A stretch of 64,000 nt of DNA from Flavobacterium acetivorans. GTDB taxonomy: Bacteria > Bacteroidota > Bacteroidia > Flavobacteriales > Flavobacteriaceae. Position numbers and translations under genes: made by a program. Below the pieces are notes generated by a model. It did no database searches. It saw nothing but the letters and a program-made list of their open reading frames with translations, and had not been told where the DNA came from. This document shows, piece by piece, positions 35,452 through 43,560 of this stretch. Position 1 is the stretch's first letter. Each line of letters opens with the position of its first letter. The DNA is taken from NCBI RefSeq assembly GCF_020911885.1, contig NZ_CP087132.1:1-64000 (forward strand). Reading direction: 5' to 3'.

Positions 35452-36405
35452 TTAAATCAACTTGGAAATTATCATTTCTTCTGTGATTCCTTCGGCATCT
35501 GCCTTATAATTTTTAATAATTCTATGACGCAATATTCCCACCGCAACCGCTTTTACATCCTCAATATCAGGTGAAAATTTCCCATTAAAAGCAGCATGAG
35601 CTTTAGCGCCCAAAATCAAATTCTGTGAAGCTCTTGGCCCTGCTCCCCAATCCAGATAATTCTTGACAAACTCGTTAGCCAAATGATTATCAGGACGTGT
35701 TTTACTGACCAAAGTCACGGCATACTCCACCACATTATCTGCCACAGGAATTCTACGGATCAAATGTTGAAAATCAACAATCTCCTGAGCGGTAAATAAC
35801 GGCGCGACAATCGCTTTCACATCAGAAGTGGTGCGTTTTACCACTTCGACTTCCTCCGCAAAAGAAGGATACTCTAATTTTATAGCAAACATAAAACGAT
35901 CTAATTGTGCTTCAGGTAACGGATATGTCCCTTCCTGTTCAATTGGATTTTGGGTTGCCAAAACAAAATAAGGCAAATCTAATTTATAATTTTCTCCTGC
36001 AATAGTAACGGAACGCTCCTGCATAGCCTCAAGTAAAGCAGCCTGCGTTTTTGGAGGTGTTCTATTGATTTCATCAGCCAGTACGATATTCGAAAAAACA
36101 GGTCCTTTTATAAACTTAAATTGGCGGTTTTCATCTAATATTTCGCTCCCCAAAATATCCGAAGGCATTAAATCTGGTGTAAACTGAATTCTTTTAAAAT
36201 CCAGCCCTAAAGCTTTCGCCAATGTATTTACCATTAAAGTCTTGGCCAAACCAGGAACTCCTACTAACAATGCATGACCTCCTGAAAAAATACAAAGCAA
36301 AATTTGATCTACCACCGCATCCTGTCCAACGATTATTTTTGCGATTTCGCTTTTGAGCTCGTTTCGCTTTTGAACCAAATTATGTATTGCTGCTACGTCA
36401 GACAT
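35452..36405 (-). CDS. MoxR-family AAA+ ATPase
   Basis: A 317-residue AAA+ ATPase of the MoxR type. It shows the Walker A LLVGVPGLAKTLMVNTLAKALGL, Walker B NIVLADEINRTPPKTQAALLEAMQE, sensor 1 FVLATQNPIEQEGTYPLPEAQLDRFMF and the C-terminal lid. MoxR ATPases are thought to act as chaperones that mature protein complexes, often with VWA-domain and DUF58 partners encoded beside them. Such partners are absent here, as the next gene upstream is a SurA-like PPIase. It follows that gene by 80 bp with a terminator between, so it probably has its own promoter. Confidence 0.94.
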   Translation of the reverse strand: MSDVAAIHNLVQKRNELKSEIAKIIVGQDAVVDQILLCIFSGGHALLVGVPGLAKTLMVNTLAKALGLDFKRIQFTPDLMPSDILGSEILDENRQFKFIKGPVFSNIVLADEINRTPPKTQAALLEAMQERSVTIAGENYKLDLPYFVLATQNPIEQEGTYPLPEAQLDRFMFAIKLEYPSFAEEVEVVKRTTSDVKAIVAPLFTAQEIVDFQHLIRRIPVADNVVEYAVTLVSKTRPDNHLANEFVKNYLDWGAGPRASQNLILGAKAHAAFNGKFSPDIEDVKAVAVGILRHRIIKNYKADAEGITEEMIISKLI

Positions 36406-36426
36406 TTTATGAAAGTATTTTAAATT

Positions 36427-36470
36427 AAAAAAGAGTTAGCTTTATGAATTCATAAAACTAACTCTTTTTA
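36427..36470 (-). terminator. Rho-independent terminator after the SurA-like gene
   Basis: AAAAAGAGTTAG and CTAACTCTTTTT form a perfect stem; the enclosed part is itself palindromic (TTATGAATTCATAA). It lies just downstream of the SurA-like stop. Confidence 0.88.
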
Positions 36471-36485
36471 TTTATTTTATAAAAA

Positions 36486-37895
36486 TTATTTTTTCAGCCA
36501 ATTGTTTGTAAAATCACAATCTCTGTATTCTCCAAGAATCTTAACATAAGTATCTTTGATGGTTGTGTCAAACCATTTTCCAATCGCTTTAATTTGTTTT
36601 TCTTTTAAAGCCAATTCCTTAATTTTAATATAATCAGTAGCATAATCAGCCGTGTGCTCATTTATTCTATTGGTCACCGTGATAATCTTATAGAATTGTC
36701 TTCCATTCTCGTCAGTATCTAATATTGGTCGAGAAATTTCATCATCTTTTAAATTAGAAACCTGACTGTAAAGAGACGGATCCATTTTAGTCAATTCAAA
36801 ACGAGTATCACGTGTATTTGGATTAATCAAAGCTCCACCATTTGCTCTTGTTTCTTTTTGATCTGATTCTGTTCTGGCAGCATCAGCAAAAGTTAATTTT
36901 TTGTCAATAATTTTCTCTCTGATTGACGTAATTTTTTCTTTAGCAGCCTTCACTTCTTCTTCAGATACCGAAGGAGTCAATAAAATATGGCGCAATTCTA
37001 TTTCCTGTCCTTTAATTTTTTCTACATAAATAATATGAAAACCAAAAGTAGTTTCAAAAGGAGCCGAAATTTCTCCTTGTTGAAGGCTAAAAGCAACATC
37101 TTTAAATTCTTTAACAAATGGGGTTTTTCTATTCATTTTATAGTAACCACCATTTGAACTGGAACCCGGATCTTTAGAGTACAAAACTGCTTTGGTAGCA
37201 AAACTAGCCCCTTCTTCTACTTCTTTTTTGAAACTATTCAGTTTATCAATTACTTTTTGCTTTTCTACTTCAGACACTTTTGGAGTCACTACAATTTGTG
37301 CCACTTCCATTTCTGCGCCAAAAAGAGGCAATTCATTTTTAGGTATTTTTTTGAAAAAATTCCGAACCTCTTCAGGAGTTATCTCCACTTCATCAACAAT
37401 TTTATTGGTCATTTCTGAAGCTAATTTTTGTTCTTTTAAGATGTCAAAAAAACTGGTTCTTAGTTCTTCCTCCGAACTTTTCTTGTACATACTCAAAACC
37501 TTATCCATCGAACCCACTTTGTCCAATATATAAGTCAAACGCTCTTCCATCATTCCTTTAATTTCAGAGTCAGTCACTTTAATACTATCCTGAATGGCTT
37601 GATGCGCATACAATTTATCTTCCAATAATTTCCCAAGCATCTGGCATCTTGTAATGTCTTTTACAGATCCGCCTTGGGACGAAATTTCAAGAAATGACTT
37701 ATCGATATCTGAATCCAAAACGATATAATCTCCCACAGTTGCAATAACACCATCAATTTTTTGTCTTTGTCCGGTTTGAATCTTCTTTGCAGGAGCCACA
37801 ACACTGTCTTTAATAATTTCTTGGGCGCTAATAAGTGTGCTTGTAAACAGTAACAGAAAAAAAAGAAGAGCACTTTTATTATTTATGGAATTCAT
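36486..37895 (-). CDS. Periplasmic SurA-like peptidyl-prolyl isomerase (two parvulin domains)
   Basis: A secreted chaperone/PPIase of about 469 residues. The start at 37895 (MNSINNKSALLFFLLLFTSTLISAQ) gives a good signal peptide; further ATGs at 37901 and 37916 are possible. After a SurA_N-like helical domain (IDGVIATVGDYIVLDSDID and onward) come two parvulin domains (about 195-295 and 300-410, the second with ELRHILLTPSVSEEE). SurA helps outer-membrane beta-barrels reach the BAM complex. The adjacent MoxR gene is downstream on the same strand. Whether the parvulin domains are catalytically active is not decided by sequence alone. Confidence 0.9.
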   Translation of the reverse strand: MNSINNKSALLFFLLLFTSTLISAQEIIKDSVVAPAKKIQTGQRQKIDGVIATVGDYIVLDSDIDKSFLEISSQGGSVKDITRCQMLGKLLEDKLYAHQAIQDSIKVTDSEIKGMMEERLTYILDKVGSMDKVLSMYKKSSEEELRTSFFDILKEQKLASEMTNKIVDEVEITPEEVRNFFKKIPKNELPLFGAEMEVAQIVVTPKVSEVEKQKVIDKLNSFKKEVEEGASFATKAVLYSKDPGSSSNGGYYKMNRKTPFVKEFKDVAFSLQQGEISAPFETTFGFHIIYVEKIKGQEIELRHILLTPSVSEEEVKAAKEKITSIREKIIDKKLTFADAARTESDQKETRANGGALINPNTRDTRFELTKMDPSLYSQVSNLKDDEISRPILDTDENGRQFYKIITVTNRINEHTADYATDYIKIKELALKEKQIKAIGKWFDTTIKDTYVKILGEYRDCDFTNNWLKK

Positions 37896-38385
37896 TTGCA
37901 TTGTTTTTAATGGCATTATTTTGAAATTTATAGTATGATAAATATTGTTATTTCTTGTCTTTTAATTAATCCGCATAAAAGGATCTTTAATTTTGTCCAA
38001 ATATACACTTTAAGAGTCAAAAAACGAATTGATTTTTCAATACAATTACTTACAATTCTCTCAACTTAAGGCAAACAAAAATAACAATTCAATTACATAA
38101 TCCAACTTTACACGCTACTATTAACAAAAAATTATACACAGCTACCATCATCACCATAATTCTCCCAAACGATGACTCTCAATCAATCGCAGTTTTAATT
38201 CAAATCAACTGCTGCATCTGAGCGCTATTTTTAAAGTCGGTTTTTAGTATTCAAAGTCTTTCATTCTATCATTAAGTGTTCAACTTTTAAGAAAAAAGAC
38301 AATGAATTTGAAGATCTCCAAAAAGACATCTTTTTTTTTTATTCGCATTTATAAATAGTACTTTTGCAAACTATTTACATTATAC
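37896..38385. other. Intergenic region between SurA-like and prfC genes
   Basis: This is a divergent intergenic region of about 490 bp. It contains the candidate prfC promoter element and presumably the promoter of the SurA-like gene. One isolated DnaA-box-like sequence occurs at 38132-38140 but no cluster. Nothing else is recognised. Confidence 0.4.
38359..38366 (+). promoter_or_regulatory. Candidate -7 promoter element for prfC
   Basis: TACTTTTG matches TAnnTTTG and lies 20 bp before the prfC ATG. The expected TTTG upstream falls in a poly-T stretch and is not exact. Confidence 0.5.
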
Positions 38386-39975
38386 ATGAGCTTTTTAAAA
38401 GAAATACAAAGAAGAAGAACGTTCGGAATTATATCACATCCCGATGCCGGTAAAACTACACTTACAGAAAAACTCCTCCTTTTTGGTGGTGCGATTCAGG
38501 AAGCCGGAGCTGTAAAAAACAACAAAATCAAAAAAGGAGCCACGAGTGACTTTATGGAAATTGAGCGCCAAAGAGGGATCTCGGTTTCTACATCGGTTTT
38601 GGCCTTTAATTATAAGGAGAAAAAAATAAACATTCTGGACACCCCGGGACATAAGGATTTTGCCGAAGACACCTTTAGGACTTTAACCGCCGTTGATAGC
38701 GTTATCGTAGTGATTGACGTTGCAAAAGGGGTCGAGGAACAAACGGAAAAATTAGTCGCCGTATGTAGAATGCGAAACATTCCGATGATTGTTTTCATTA
38801 ACAAGCTGGACCGTGAAGGAAAAGACGCCTTTGACTTGATGGATGAAGTAGAGCAAAAACTGGGATTAACCGTAACTCCACTGAGTTTTCCAATAGGAAT
38901 GGGTTATGATTTTCAGGGAATATACAATTTATGGGAGAAAAACATCAACCTTTTTAGCGGTGACAGCCGTAAAAACATTGAGGAAACAATTGCTTTTTCG
39001 GATGTACAAAACCCGGAATTGGAAAAAATAGTGGGACAAAAACCTGCCGATAGATTGCGCGAGGAATTAGAATTAATTGACGAAGTTTACCCAAAATTCA
39101 ATCAACAAGATTACTTGGACGGAAAACTACAACCGGTATTTTTTGGTTCGGCATTGAATAACTTCGGGGTTCGTGAACTTTTGGATTGTTTTATCCAAAT
39201 CGCTCCATCGCCAAGACCAAAAGATTCTGAAACGAGATTAGTTGATCCTAAAGAGGAAAAAATGACCGGTTTTGTTTTTAAAATCCATGCCAATATGGAT
39301 CCAAAACACAGAGACCGATTGGCTTTTATAAAAATCGTCTCCGGAACTTTTGAAAGAAACAAACCTTATTATCACGTACGTCAAAAAAAGAATTTAAAAT
39401 TCTCTAGCCCGAATGCCTTTTTTGCCGAAAAGAAAGAAATTGTAGACATTTCCTATCCCGGCGATATCGTAGGACTTCATGATACAGGGAATTTTAAAAT
39501 TGGAGATACTTTAACCGAAGGTGAAATCATGAGTTTCAAAGGAATTCCTAGCTTCTCTCCGGAACATTTCAGATACATCAATAATGCTGATCCTATGAAA
39601 GCCAAACAGCTTGACAAAGGTGTGGATCAATTGATGGACGAAGGTGTTGCCCAATTATTCACCCTTGAAATGAATAACCGTAAAATCATTGGAACCGTTG
39701 GAGCACTTCAATATGAGGTAATCCAATACCGTTTAGAACATGAATATGGAGCCAAATGTACCTATGAGAATTTCCCGGTACACAAAGCCTGTTGGGTAAA
39801 ACCGGATGACGCCAAGAATGATGAGTTTAAAGAGTTCAAACGAATCAAACAAAAATTCCTTGCCAAAGATAAATACGGTCAATTGGTTTTCCTTGCCGAT
39901 TCTGACTTTACAATCCAAATGACGCAAAACAAATATCCGAGCGTAAAATTATTCTTTACATCAGAATTCGAATAA
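38386..39975 (+). CDS. prfC: Peptide chain release factor 3
   Basis: RF3 is a translational GTPase that recycles RF1/RF2 from the ribosome after peptide release. The 529-residue protein begins EIQRRRTFGIISHPDAGKTTLTEKLLLFGGAIQEAG, with G1 HPDAGKTT, G2 QRGISVSTS, G3 DTPGHKDF and G4 NKLD. The ISVSTS switch I distinguishes RF3 from EF-G. Domain II and III segments follow and the C-terminus is full length. It has its own -7 promoter element upstream and a strong terminator after it, so it is probably monocistronic. Confidence 0.97.
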   Translation: MSFLKEIQRRRTFGIISHPDAGKTTLTEKLLLFGGAIQEAGAVKNNKIKKGATSDFMEIERQRGISVSTSVLAFNYKEKKINILDTPGHKDFAEDTFRTLTAVDSVIVVIDVAKGVEEQTEKLVAVCRMRNIPMIVFINKLDREGKDAFDLMDEVEQKLGLTVTPLSFPIGMGYDFQGIYNLWEKNINLFSGDSRKNIEETIAFSDVQNPELEKIVGQKPADRLREELELIDEVYPKFNQQDYLDGKLQPVFFGSALNNFGVRELLDCFIQIAPSPRPKDSETRLVDPKEEKMTGFVFKIHANMDPKHRDRLAFIKIVSGTFERNKPYYHVRQKKNLKFSSPNAFFAEKKEIVDISYPGDIVGLHDTGNFKIGDTLTEGEIMSFKGIPSFSPEHFRYINNADPMKAKQLDKGVDQLMDEGVAQLFTLEMNNRKIIGTVGALQYEVIQYRLEHEYGAKCTYENFPVHKACWVKPDDAKNDEFKEFKRIKQKFLAKDKYGQLVFLADSDFTIQMTQNKYPSVKLFFTSEFE

Positions 39976-40020
39976 TTCAATCAATCTATTTCTAACCAGA
40001 TTCAGAAATAGATTTCCATA

Positions 40021-40056
40021 AAAAAATCCCATTCGCAGCGGCGAATGGGATTTTTT
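40021..40056. terminator. Bidirectional Rho-independent terminator
   Basis: AAAAAATCCCATTCGC and GCGAATGGGATTTTTT form a perfect 16 bp stem with a 4-nt loop. It lies between the converging prfC and FKBP-lipoprotein genes. Confidence 0.93.
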
Positions 40057-40076
40057 ATTTTATAACACTTTAGGTA

Positions 40077-41081
40077 CTAGTGACAGTCCTTATCCAAATG
40101 TTTTTTCTTTCTAGCCGGATCAGTAGTATTACCATCACAACTTGGAATTACTAAAAAAGGATAAGGCAATCCTGTCAAAGGATCTTTAATTTCTAATTTT
40201 GTAGTATAACCGTCACCATCATCATCTACATCCAAAAAGTTTGGAATACCATCACCATCCGTATCATCAGGGTTCGCCGTCTCAGGCTTTGTTGGGAAAT
40301 TAGTTGTATCTCTATAATCATAAACATAGCCGTCCCCATCTAAATCCTCCAAATAAGACGGAATCCCGTCCCCGTCCTGATCCAGTCTTTGAATTTCAAA
40401 CAATTTAAAGCTAAACACTAGAGGCGCATAGGCCGGAATAGCAGCACTTCCTGATGAAAAATAACCCAATCCTGAAGGGATAAACATAACACCTGCACCA
40501 TAATCAGAATAACTAACCGTTCCATCAGCATTCGAAACATAAGTTCCAGTTTTAAACTGGGGAAAAATTTCACTCCACCCTCTTATTACTGATTGCAAAC
40601 TAAACATTTGTTGTGGATTTTTAGTTTCCTCAAAAAATGTTGAACTAATAGTAGTCACTCCATCTACCGTTTTACTGGACAAATACTCTCCTTTATAGGC
40701 TGCCAACACTGCATCCATATTAGAAGGCGAAGGATTTCCTGCTTTACCTTCACTTAATACCAAATAATACAAGGTATAGCTAATGCCATGAAGTTTTACT
40801 GGACGACTTAGAAGTTTTGGAAACGATGCCTTGTCTTTATAAGACCAAATTGAAGGCTGAGTTCCTCCCGCAGGAATTTTAGTGATTTTAATATCAGCAT
40901 CAGGGGAAACATCTTCTATATAATTTTCTTTCAAATAAGTCTCGATATCAGCTATATCAGTTTTATACTGTACTTCGTAATCACGAGGCGGAGTAATTTC
41001 AGGAGTATCATTATTTTTCGAACACGAAAATAACGAGAGTGTTGTAATTGATAAAATAAAATAAAACTTAAATTTGTTCAT
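40077..41081 (-). CDS. FKBP-type peptidyl-prolyl isomerase lipoprotein with Asp-rich repeats
   Basis: A 334-residue lipoprotein (lipobox LSLFSC, Cys20). The central part (about 75-235) has FKBP features such as SVIRGWSEIFPQFKTGTYV (the VIxGWxE helix) and AGVMFIPSGLGYFSSGSAAIPAYAPLVFSFKLFEI (the IPxxLAYG... and final strand). The C-terminal third contains Asp-rich calcium-binding-like repeats: DQDGDGIPSYLEDLDGDGY, then DDTDGDGIPNFLDVDDDGDGY, as in thrombospondin type-3 repeats. It may assist folding of surface or outer-membrane proteins. Catalytic residues are not all checkable by eye. A divergent S4 gene starts about 80 bp away. Confidence 0.82.
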   Translation of the reverse strand: MNKFKFYFILSITTLSLFSCSKNNDTPEITPPRDYEVQYKTDIADIETYLKENYIEDVSPDADIKITKIPAGGTQPSIWSYKDKASFPKLLSRPVKLHGISYTLYYLVLSEGKAGNPSPSNMDAVLAAYKGEYLSSKTVDGVTTISSTFFEETKNPQQMFSLQSVIRGWSEIFPQFKTGTYVSNADGTVSYSDYGAGVMFIPSGLGYFSSGSAAIPAYAPLVFSFKLFEIQRLDQDGDGIPSYLEDLDGDGYVYDYRDTTNFPTKPETANPDDTDGDGIPNFLDVDDDGDGYTTKLEIKDPLTGLPYPFLVIPSCDGNTTDPARKKKHLDKDCH

Positions 41082-41159
41082 TATAGCTGATTTTTAAGTG
41101 CGCAATATACAATATTGATTTATTTTTGTAAACTATTTAACTCCGATTTTAGAATTTTT

Positions 41160-41546
41160 ATGAGAATAGATAAATTTTTATGGTGTGTAAGATATTACAA
41201 GACCAGAAACATGGTAACCGAGGCTTGCAAAAAAAACCAGATTACTGTAAACGGCCTGGTTGCAAAACCCTCCAAGGAGGTTTTCCCTACTGATAAAATC
41301 ACTTTTCGAAAAGATCAAATCACCCAAATCATTACCGTACTGGACATTCCCGAGAGCCGTGTAGGAGCCAAACTGGTTGATATTTACAGGCGCAACGATA
41401 CACCGCCCGAAGTCTATCAACATTTAGAACTATTAAAACTCTCAAAAGAGCATTACCGAAAGACCGGAACCGGAAGACCCACTAAGAAAGACCGAAGAGA
41501 CATCGACGAATTTGGCAATGCTATTGAAGACGATGACGAGGACTAA
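41160..41546 (+). CDS. S4-domain RNA-binding protein (Hsp15-like)
   Basis: A 128-residue cytoplasmic RNA-binding protein. The start at 41160 (MRIDKFLWCVRYYKTRNM) gives the canonical S4 start; an in-frame ATG at 41115 would add 15 residues and was rejected. The S4 motif continues VTEACKKNQITVNGLVAKPSKEVFPTDKITF. The C-terminal extension is charged, ending with KKDRRDIDEFGNAIEDDDED. In E. coli Hsp15 binds the free 50S subunit carrying a nascent chain and helps recycle it; the family assignment is good, the exact role is inference. A phosphoribosyltransferase gene follows 36 bp later. Confidence 0.88.
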   Translation: MRIDKFLWCVRYYKTRNMVTEACKKNQITVNGLVAKPSKEVFPTDKITFRKDQITQIITVLDIPESRVGAKLVDIYRRNDTPPEVYQHLELLKLSKEHYRKTGTGRPTKKDRRDIDEFGNAIEDDDED

Positions 41547-41582
41547 TATTGACATTTTAAAACAAAACTTAAAACTAAAAAA

Positions 41583-42083
41583 ATGAGTAAAAATATCATC
41601 CTAACAAATCAAGAAATTGAACACAAAATAAAAAGAATAGCTTACCAAATCTACGAGACATTTGTAGACGAAAACGAAGTGGTTCTTGCCGGAATAGCAA
41701 GCAACGGATTCGTTTTTGCCGAAAAAATTGCACAGGAATTAAAATCCATCTCACCACTAAAGGTTAGTTTATGCGAAATTCAAATCAACAAATTAAATCC
41801 TGAACTACCTATTCATACTTCTATACCAAAAGAAGACTATGCTAACAAAGGTTTGATTCTTGTTGATGACGTATTGAATTCGGGAACAACATTAATCTAC
41901 GCCATAAGACATTTTCTAGACGTCCCTTTGAAAAAATTCAAAACTGCAGTGCTTGTAGATAGAAATCACAAAAAATATCCCGTAAAAGCCGATTTTAAAG
42001 GAATCTCTCTTTCTACCTCCTTATTAGAACACGTTCAAGTCGTATTTGATGAAAACAAAAACAGCTATGCTTATTTAAGCTAG
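41583..42083 (+). CDS. Phosphoribosyltransferase family protein (PyrR-like)
   Basis: A 166-residue type I phosphoribosyltransferase-fold protein with the PRPP-binding motif GLILVDDVLNSGTTLIYAI near residue 95 and a basic region IKRIAYQIYETF at the N-terminus. It resembles the PyrR/uracil or hypoxanthine PRTase group in length. PyrR members regulate pyr operons and have weak UPRTase activity, but the specific substrate cannot be told. It follows the S4 gene closely and overlaps the converging aroK gene by nine bases at its end. Confidence 0.82.
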   Translation: MSKNIILTNQEIEHKIKRIAYQIYETFVDENEVVLAGIASNGFVFAEKIAQELKSISPLKVSLCEIQINKLNPELPIHTSIPKEDYANKGLILVDDVLNSGTTLIYAIRHFLDVPLKKFKTAVLVDRNHKKYPVKADFKGISLSTSLLEHVQVVFDENKNSYAYLS

Positions 42084-42593
42084 AATCGCTACAATATCTA
42101 AAACGACCTGATCAATCGTCTTATCATCTACACTAACGGCATACTGCGCCTTATTATAATAAAAGCTTCTTTCAAATAGATGCATCGCAATAAACTCCTT
42201 CATCTCCACATCACTTTTGTTGGCGATAAGGGGTCTTTTGCTTTTATTAGCAGACAATCGATCAAATAAGGTCTCAATAGATGCTTTTAGATAAACTGAC
42301 AATACATCCTCCCCTATTAATAACTCATGGTTATTGGCATAACAAGGAGTCCCTCCACCCAATCCTATAATAAAACGATCAGCAGAACTCAATAATTCCT
42401 TAAAAGATTCCTGTTCTAATTTCCTAAAATAAACTTCTCCGTGTTTCTCGAATAGGGCATTTATGGACAAATTGGTTTTTTTTTCGATATATTCATCCAA
42501 ATCGACAAAGGGAATTCCAATATTTTTCGACAATGTTTTGGCAATGGTTGACTTTCCGCATCCCATGTAGCCTAATAATATAATTTTTTTCAT
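42075..42593 (-). CDS. aroK: Shikimate kinase
   Basis: Shikimate kinase converts shikimate to shikimate 3-phosphate with ATP in aromatic amino acid synthesis. The 172-residue protein has the P-loop MGCGKST near its start, FVDLDEYIEKKTNLSINALFEKHGEVYFRKLE (with the shikimate-binding Asp and Arg), and the GLGGGTP motif. The lid Arg lies in NKSKRPLI. The order and length match AroK/AroL. Its end overlaps the end of the converging phosphoribosyltransferase gene by nine bases, so there is no intergenic terminator. Confidence 0.95.
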   Translation of the reverse strand: MKKIILLGYMGCGKSTIAKTLSKNIGIPFVDLDEYIEKKTNLSINALFEKHGEVYFRKLEQESFKELLSSADRFIIGLGGGTPCYANNHELLIGEDVLSVYLKASIETLFDRLSANKSKRPLIANKSDVEMKEFIAMHLFERSFYYNKAQYAVSVDDKTIDQVVLDIVAILA

Positions 42594-42662
42594 AGAATAA
42601 AACCCTATAAACTAAGGCGTTAAAATTTATTGTTAAAAAAAGTCAAATTTAAGACAAATTTC

Positions 42663-42695
42663 TTTGGAAAACTCCAAATAAAGTCCTTATATTTG
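42663..42695 (+). promoter_or_regulatory. Strong Bacteroidota promoter for the tRNA cluster
   Basis: TTTG (42663-42666), a 21 bp spacer and TATATTTG (42688-42695) match the Bacteroidota consensus TTTG-N(19-21)-TAnnTTTG with no mismatch. It lies 27 bp before the first tRNA-Lys. Confidence 0.75.
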
Positions 42696-42721
42696 CACCC
42701 GCATTCAAGCAAAGAAATTAT

Positions 42722-42794
42722 GACTCGATAGCTCAGTTGGTAGAGCACATCACTTTTAATGATGGGGTCCTGGGTTCGAGCCCCAGTCGGGTCA
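42722..42794 (+). tRNA. tRNA-Lys(TTT), copy 1
   Basis: The cloverleaf can be folded: acceptor GACTCGA with TCGGGTC, D arm GCTC/GAGC, anticodon stem CATCA/TGATG with loop CTTTTAA (anticodon TTT), and T arm CTGGG TTCGAGC CCCAG. The discriminator is A and CCA is not encoded. It is identical to copy 2. Confidence 0.95.
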
Positions 42795-42831
42795 CAAATA
42801 GTGATCAACACATAATTTACTTGAAAGCATT

Positions 42832-42904
42832 GACTCGATAGCTCAGTTGGTAGAGCACATCACTTTTAATGATGGGGTCCTGGGTTCGAGCCCCAGTCGG
42901 GTCA
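42832..42904 (+). tRNA. tRNA-Lys(TTT), copy 2
   Basis: A 73-base tRNA identical to copy 1 in every position, 37 bp downstream. The anticodon is TTT (Lys). Confidence 0.95.
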
Positions 42905-42906
42905 CA

Positions 42907-42939
42907 AAAGGTCGAGTAATTTATTACTTGACCTTTTTT
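42907..42939 (+). terminator. Hairpin with T run after the second tRNA-Lys
   Basis: AGGTCGAGTAAT and ATTACTTGACCT form a stem with one mismatch, followed by a T run. It looks like a terminator for the tRNA-Lys pair, but it lies only a few bases before tRNA-Leu, which has no obvious promoter. Read-through or processing is also possible. Confidence 0.65.
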
Positions 42940-42945
42940 ATTTTA

Positions 42946-43028
42946 GGCCACGTGGAGAAACGGTAGACTTGCCATCTTGAGGGGGTGGTGCTCGTAAGGG
43001 CGTGTGGGTTCAAATCCCACCGTGGTCA
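42946..43028 (+). tRNA. tRNA-Leu(GAG)
   Basis: An 83-base tRNA with a long variable arm as expected for leucine. Acceptor GGCCACG pairs with CGTGGTC (one G-T). The anticodon stem CCATC/GGTGG holds loop TTGAGGG (anticodon GAG), the variable arm is near TGCTCGTAAGGGCG, and the T arm is GTGGG TTCAAAT CCCAC. Discriminator A, CCA not encoded. Confidence 0.93.
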
Positions 43029-43040
43029 CTTTTTAAATTA

Positions 43041-43079
43041 AAAAACCTTGTAAGTATTGATCTTACAAGGTTTTTTTTG
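43041..43079 (+). terminator. Rho-independent terminator after tRNA-Leu
   Basis: ACCTTGTAAG and CTTACAAGGT form a perfect stem with a 7-base loop, followed by eight T. It ends the tRNA transcript. Confidence 0.9.
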
Positions 43080-43170
43080 GTTTTAATACCTATCTTGAAC
43101 CAAGAGCGGATCAGCTGCAAAAGTTGGGGAGGAAATAAATAGTGCACGATCAAGTCCAAAATTAAGCATA

Positions 43171-43225
43171 CACTATCCATGCACTATCCATACACTATCT
43201 ATACACTATCCATACACTATCTATT
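43171..43225. repeat. Tandem repeat, 5 x 11 bp
   Basis: Five consecutive 11-base units read cactatccatg, cactatccata, cactatctata, cactatccata and cactatctatt. All begin CACTATC and differ at two or three positions. It lies outside any gene. It looks like a short minisatellite that could vary in copy number between strains. Confidence 0.85.
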
Positions 43226-43276
43226 TTAAAAACGACAGGAACAGACTTTAGCCCGTTTTGGATATCGAATAAAAAA

Positions 43277-43356
43277 TTGGCTTTAGCCAAAATAGAGATT
43301 AAGTTTCGGCTTAAGCCTCTTTAAGAATTCAATTTTCATATCGGGCTAAAGCCCGA
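43277..43356. repeat. Group of GGCT/AGCC palindromes
   Basis: Three short perfect or near-perfect palindromes lie close together: TTGGCTTTAGCCAA (43277-43290), GGCTTAAGCC (43308-43317) and TCGGGCTAAAGCCCGA (43341-43356). All share a GGCT-(1-2 bp)-AGCC core. This resembles dispersed REP-like extragenic elements. A genome-wide count was not possible here. Confidence 0.55.
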
Positions 43357-43436
43357 TCCAATTGATAACAGTGTAAATTATTAAAATTAAAATAGTACCA
43401 ATAAAATAACAATCGATAGTAATCCTCATCATAGAA

Positions 43437-43560
43437 CAAAAAAAAGAGGCCCATTGACCTCTTGAAATTCTTCTTATTCATGTATCGCAAACTCCATTAG
43501 GAATGGATGGAGAGCGGTTCCGCTCAACAGGAGTTTCATTGTTGGCTTTTCAAGCCCAAC
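43437..43560 (-). other. Structured segment, candidate 3' UTR or small RNA
   Basis: On the minus strand, downstream of the 80-codon gene, three stems follow each other. They are GTTGGGCTT/AAGCCAAC (43541-43560, imperfect), a nested stem with AAACTCC/GGAGTTT outside (43489-43536) and GAGCGG/CCGCTC inside (43512-43525), and AAGAGG/CCTCTT with a T run (43437-43463), which looks like a terminator. Confidence 0.45.

Noticed and set aside
38132..38140. DnaA-box-like TTATACACA
   Set aside because: It is single; one or two such 9-mers are expected by chance in 64 kb of AT-rich DNA. No cluster or DUE is seen, so no oriC is called.
42620..42811. A 63-codon minus-strand ORF overlapping the first tRNA-Lys
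   Set aside because: It is the antisense reading of the tRNA (containing DPTGARTQDPIIKSDVLY), a classic false protein prediction.
43171..43225. CRISPR array
   Set aside because: The 11 bp units are contiguous without spacers and no cas gene is near.
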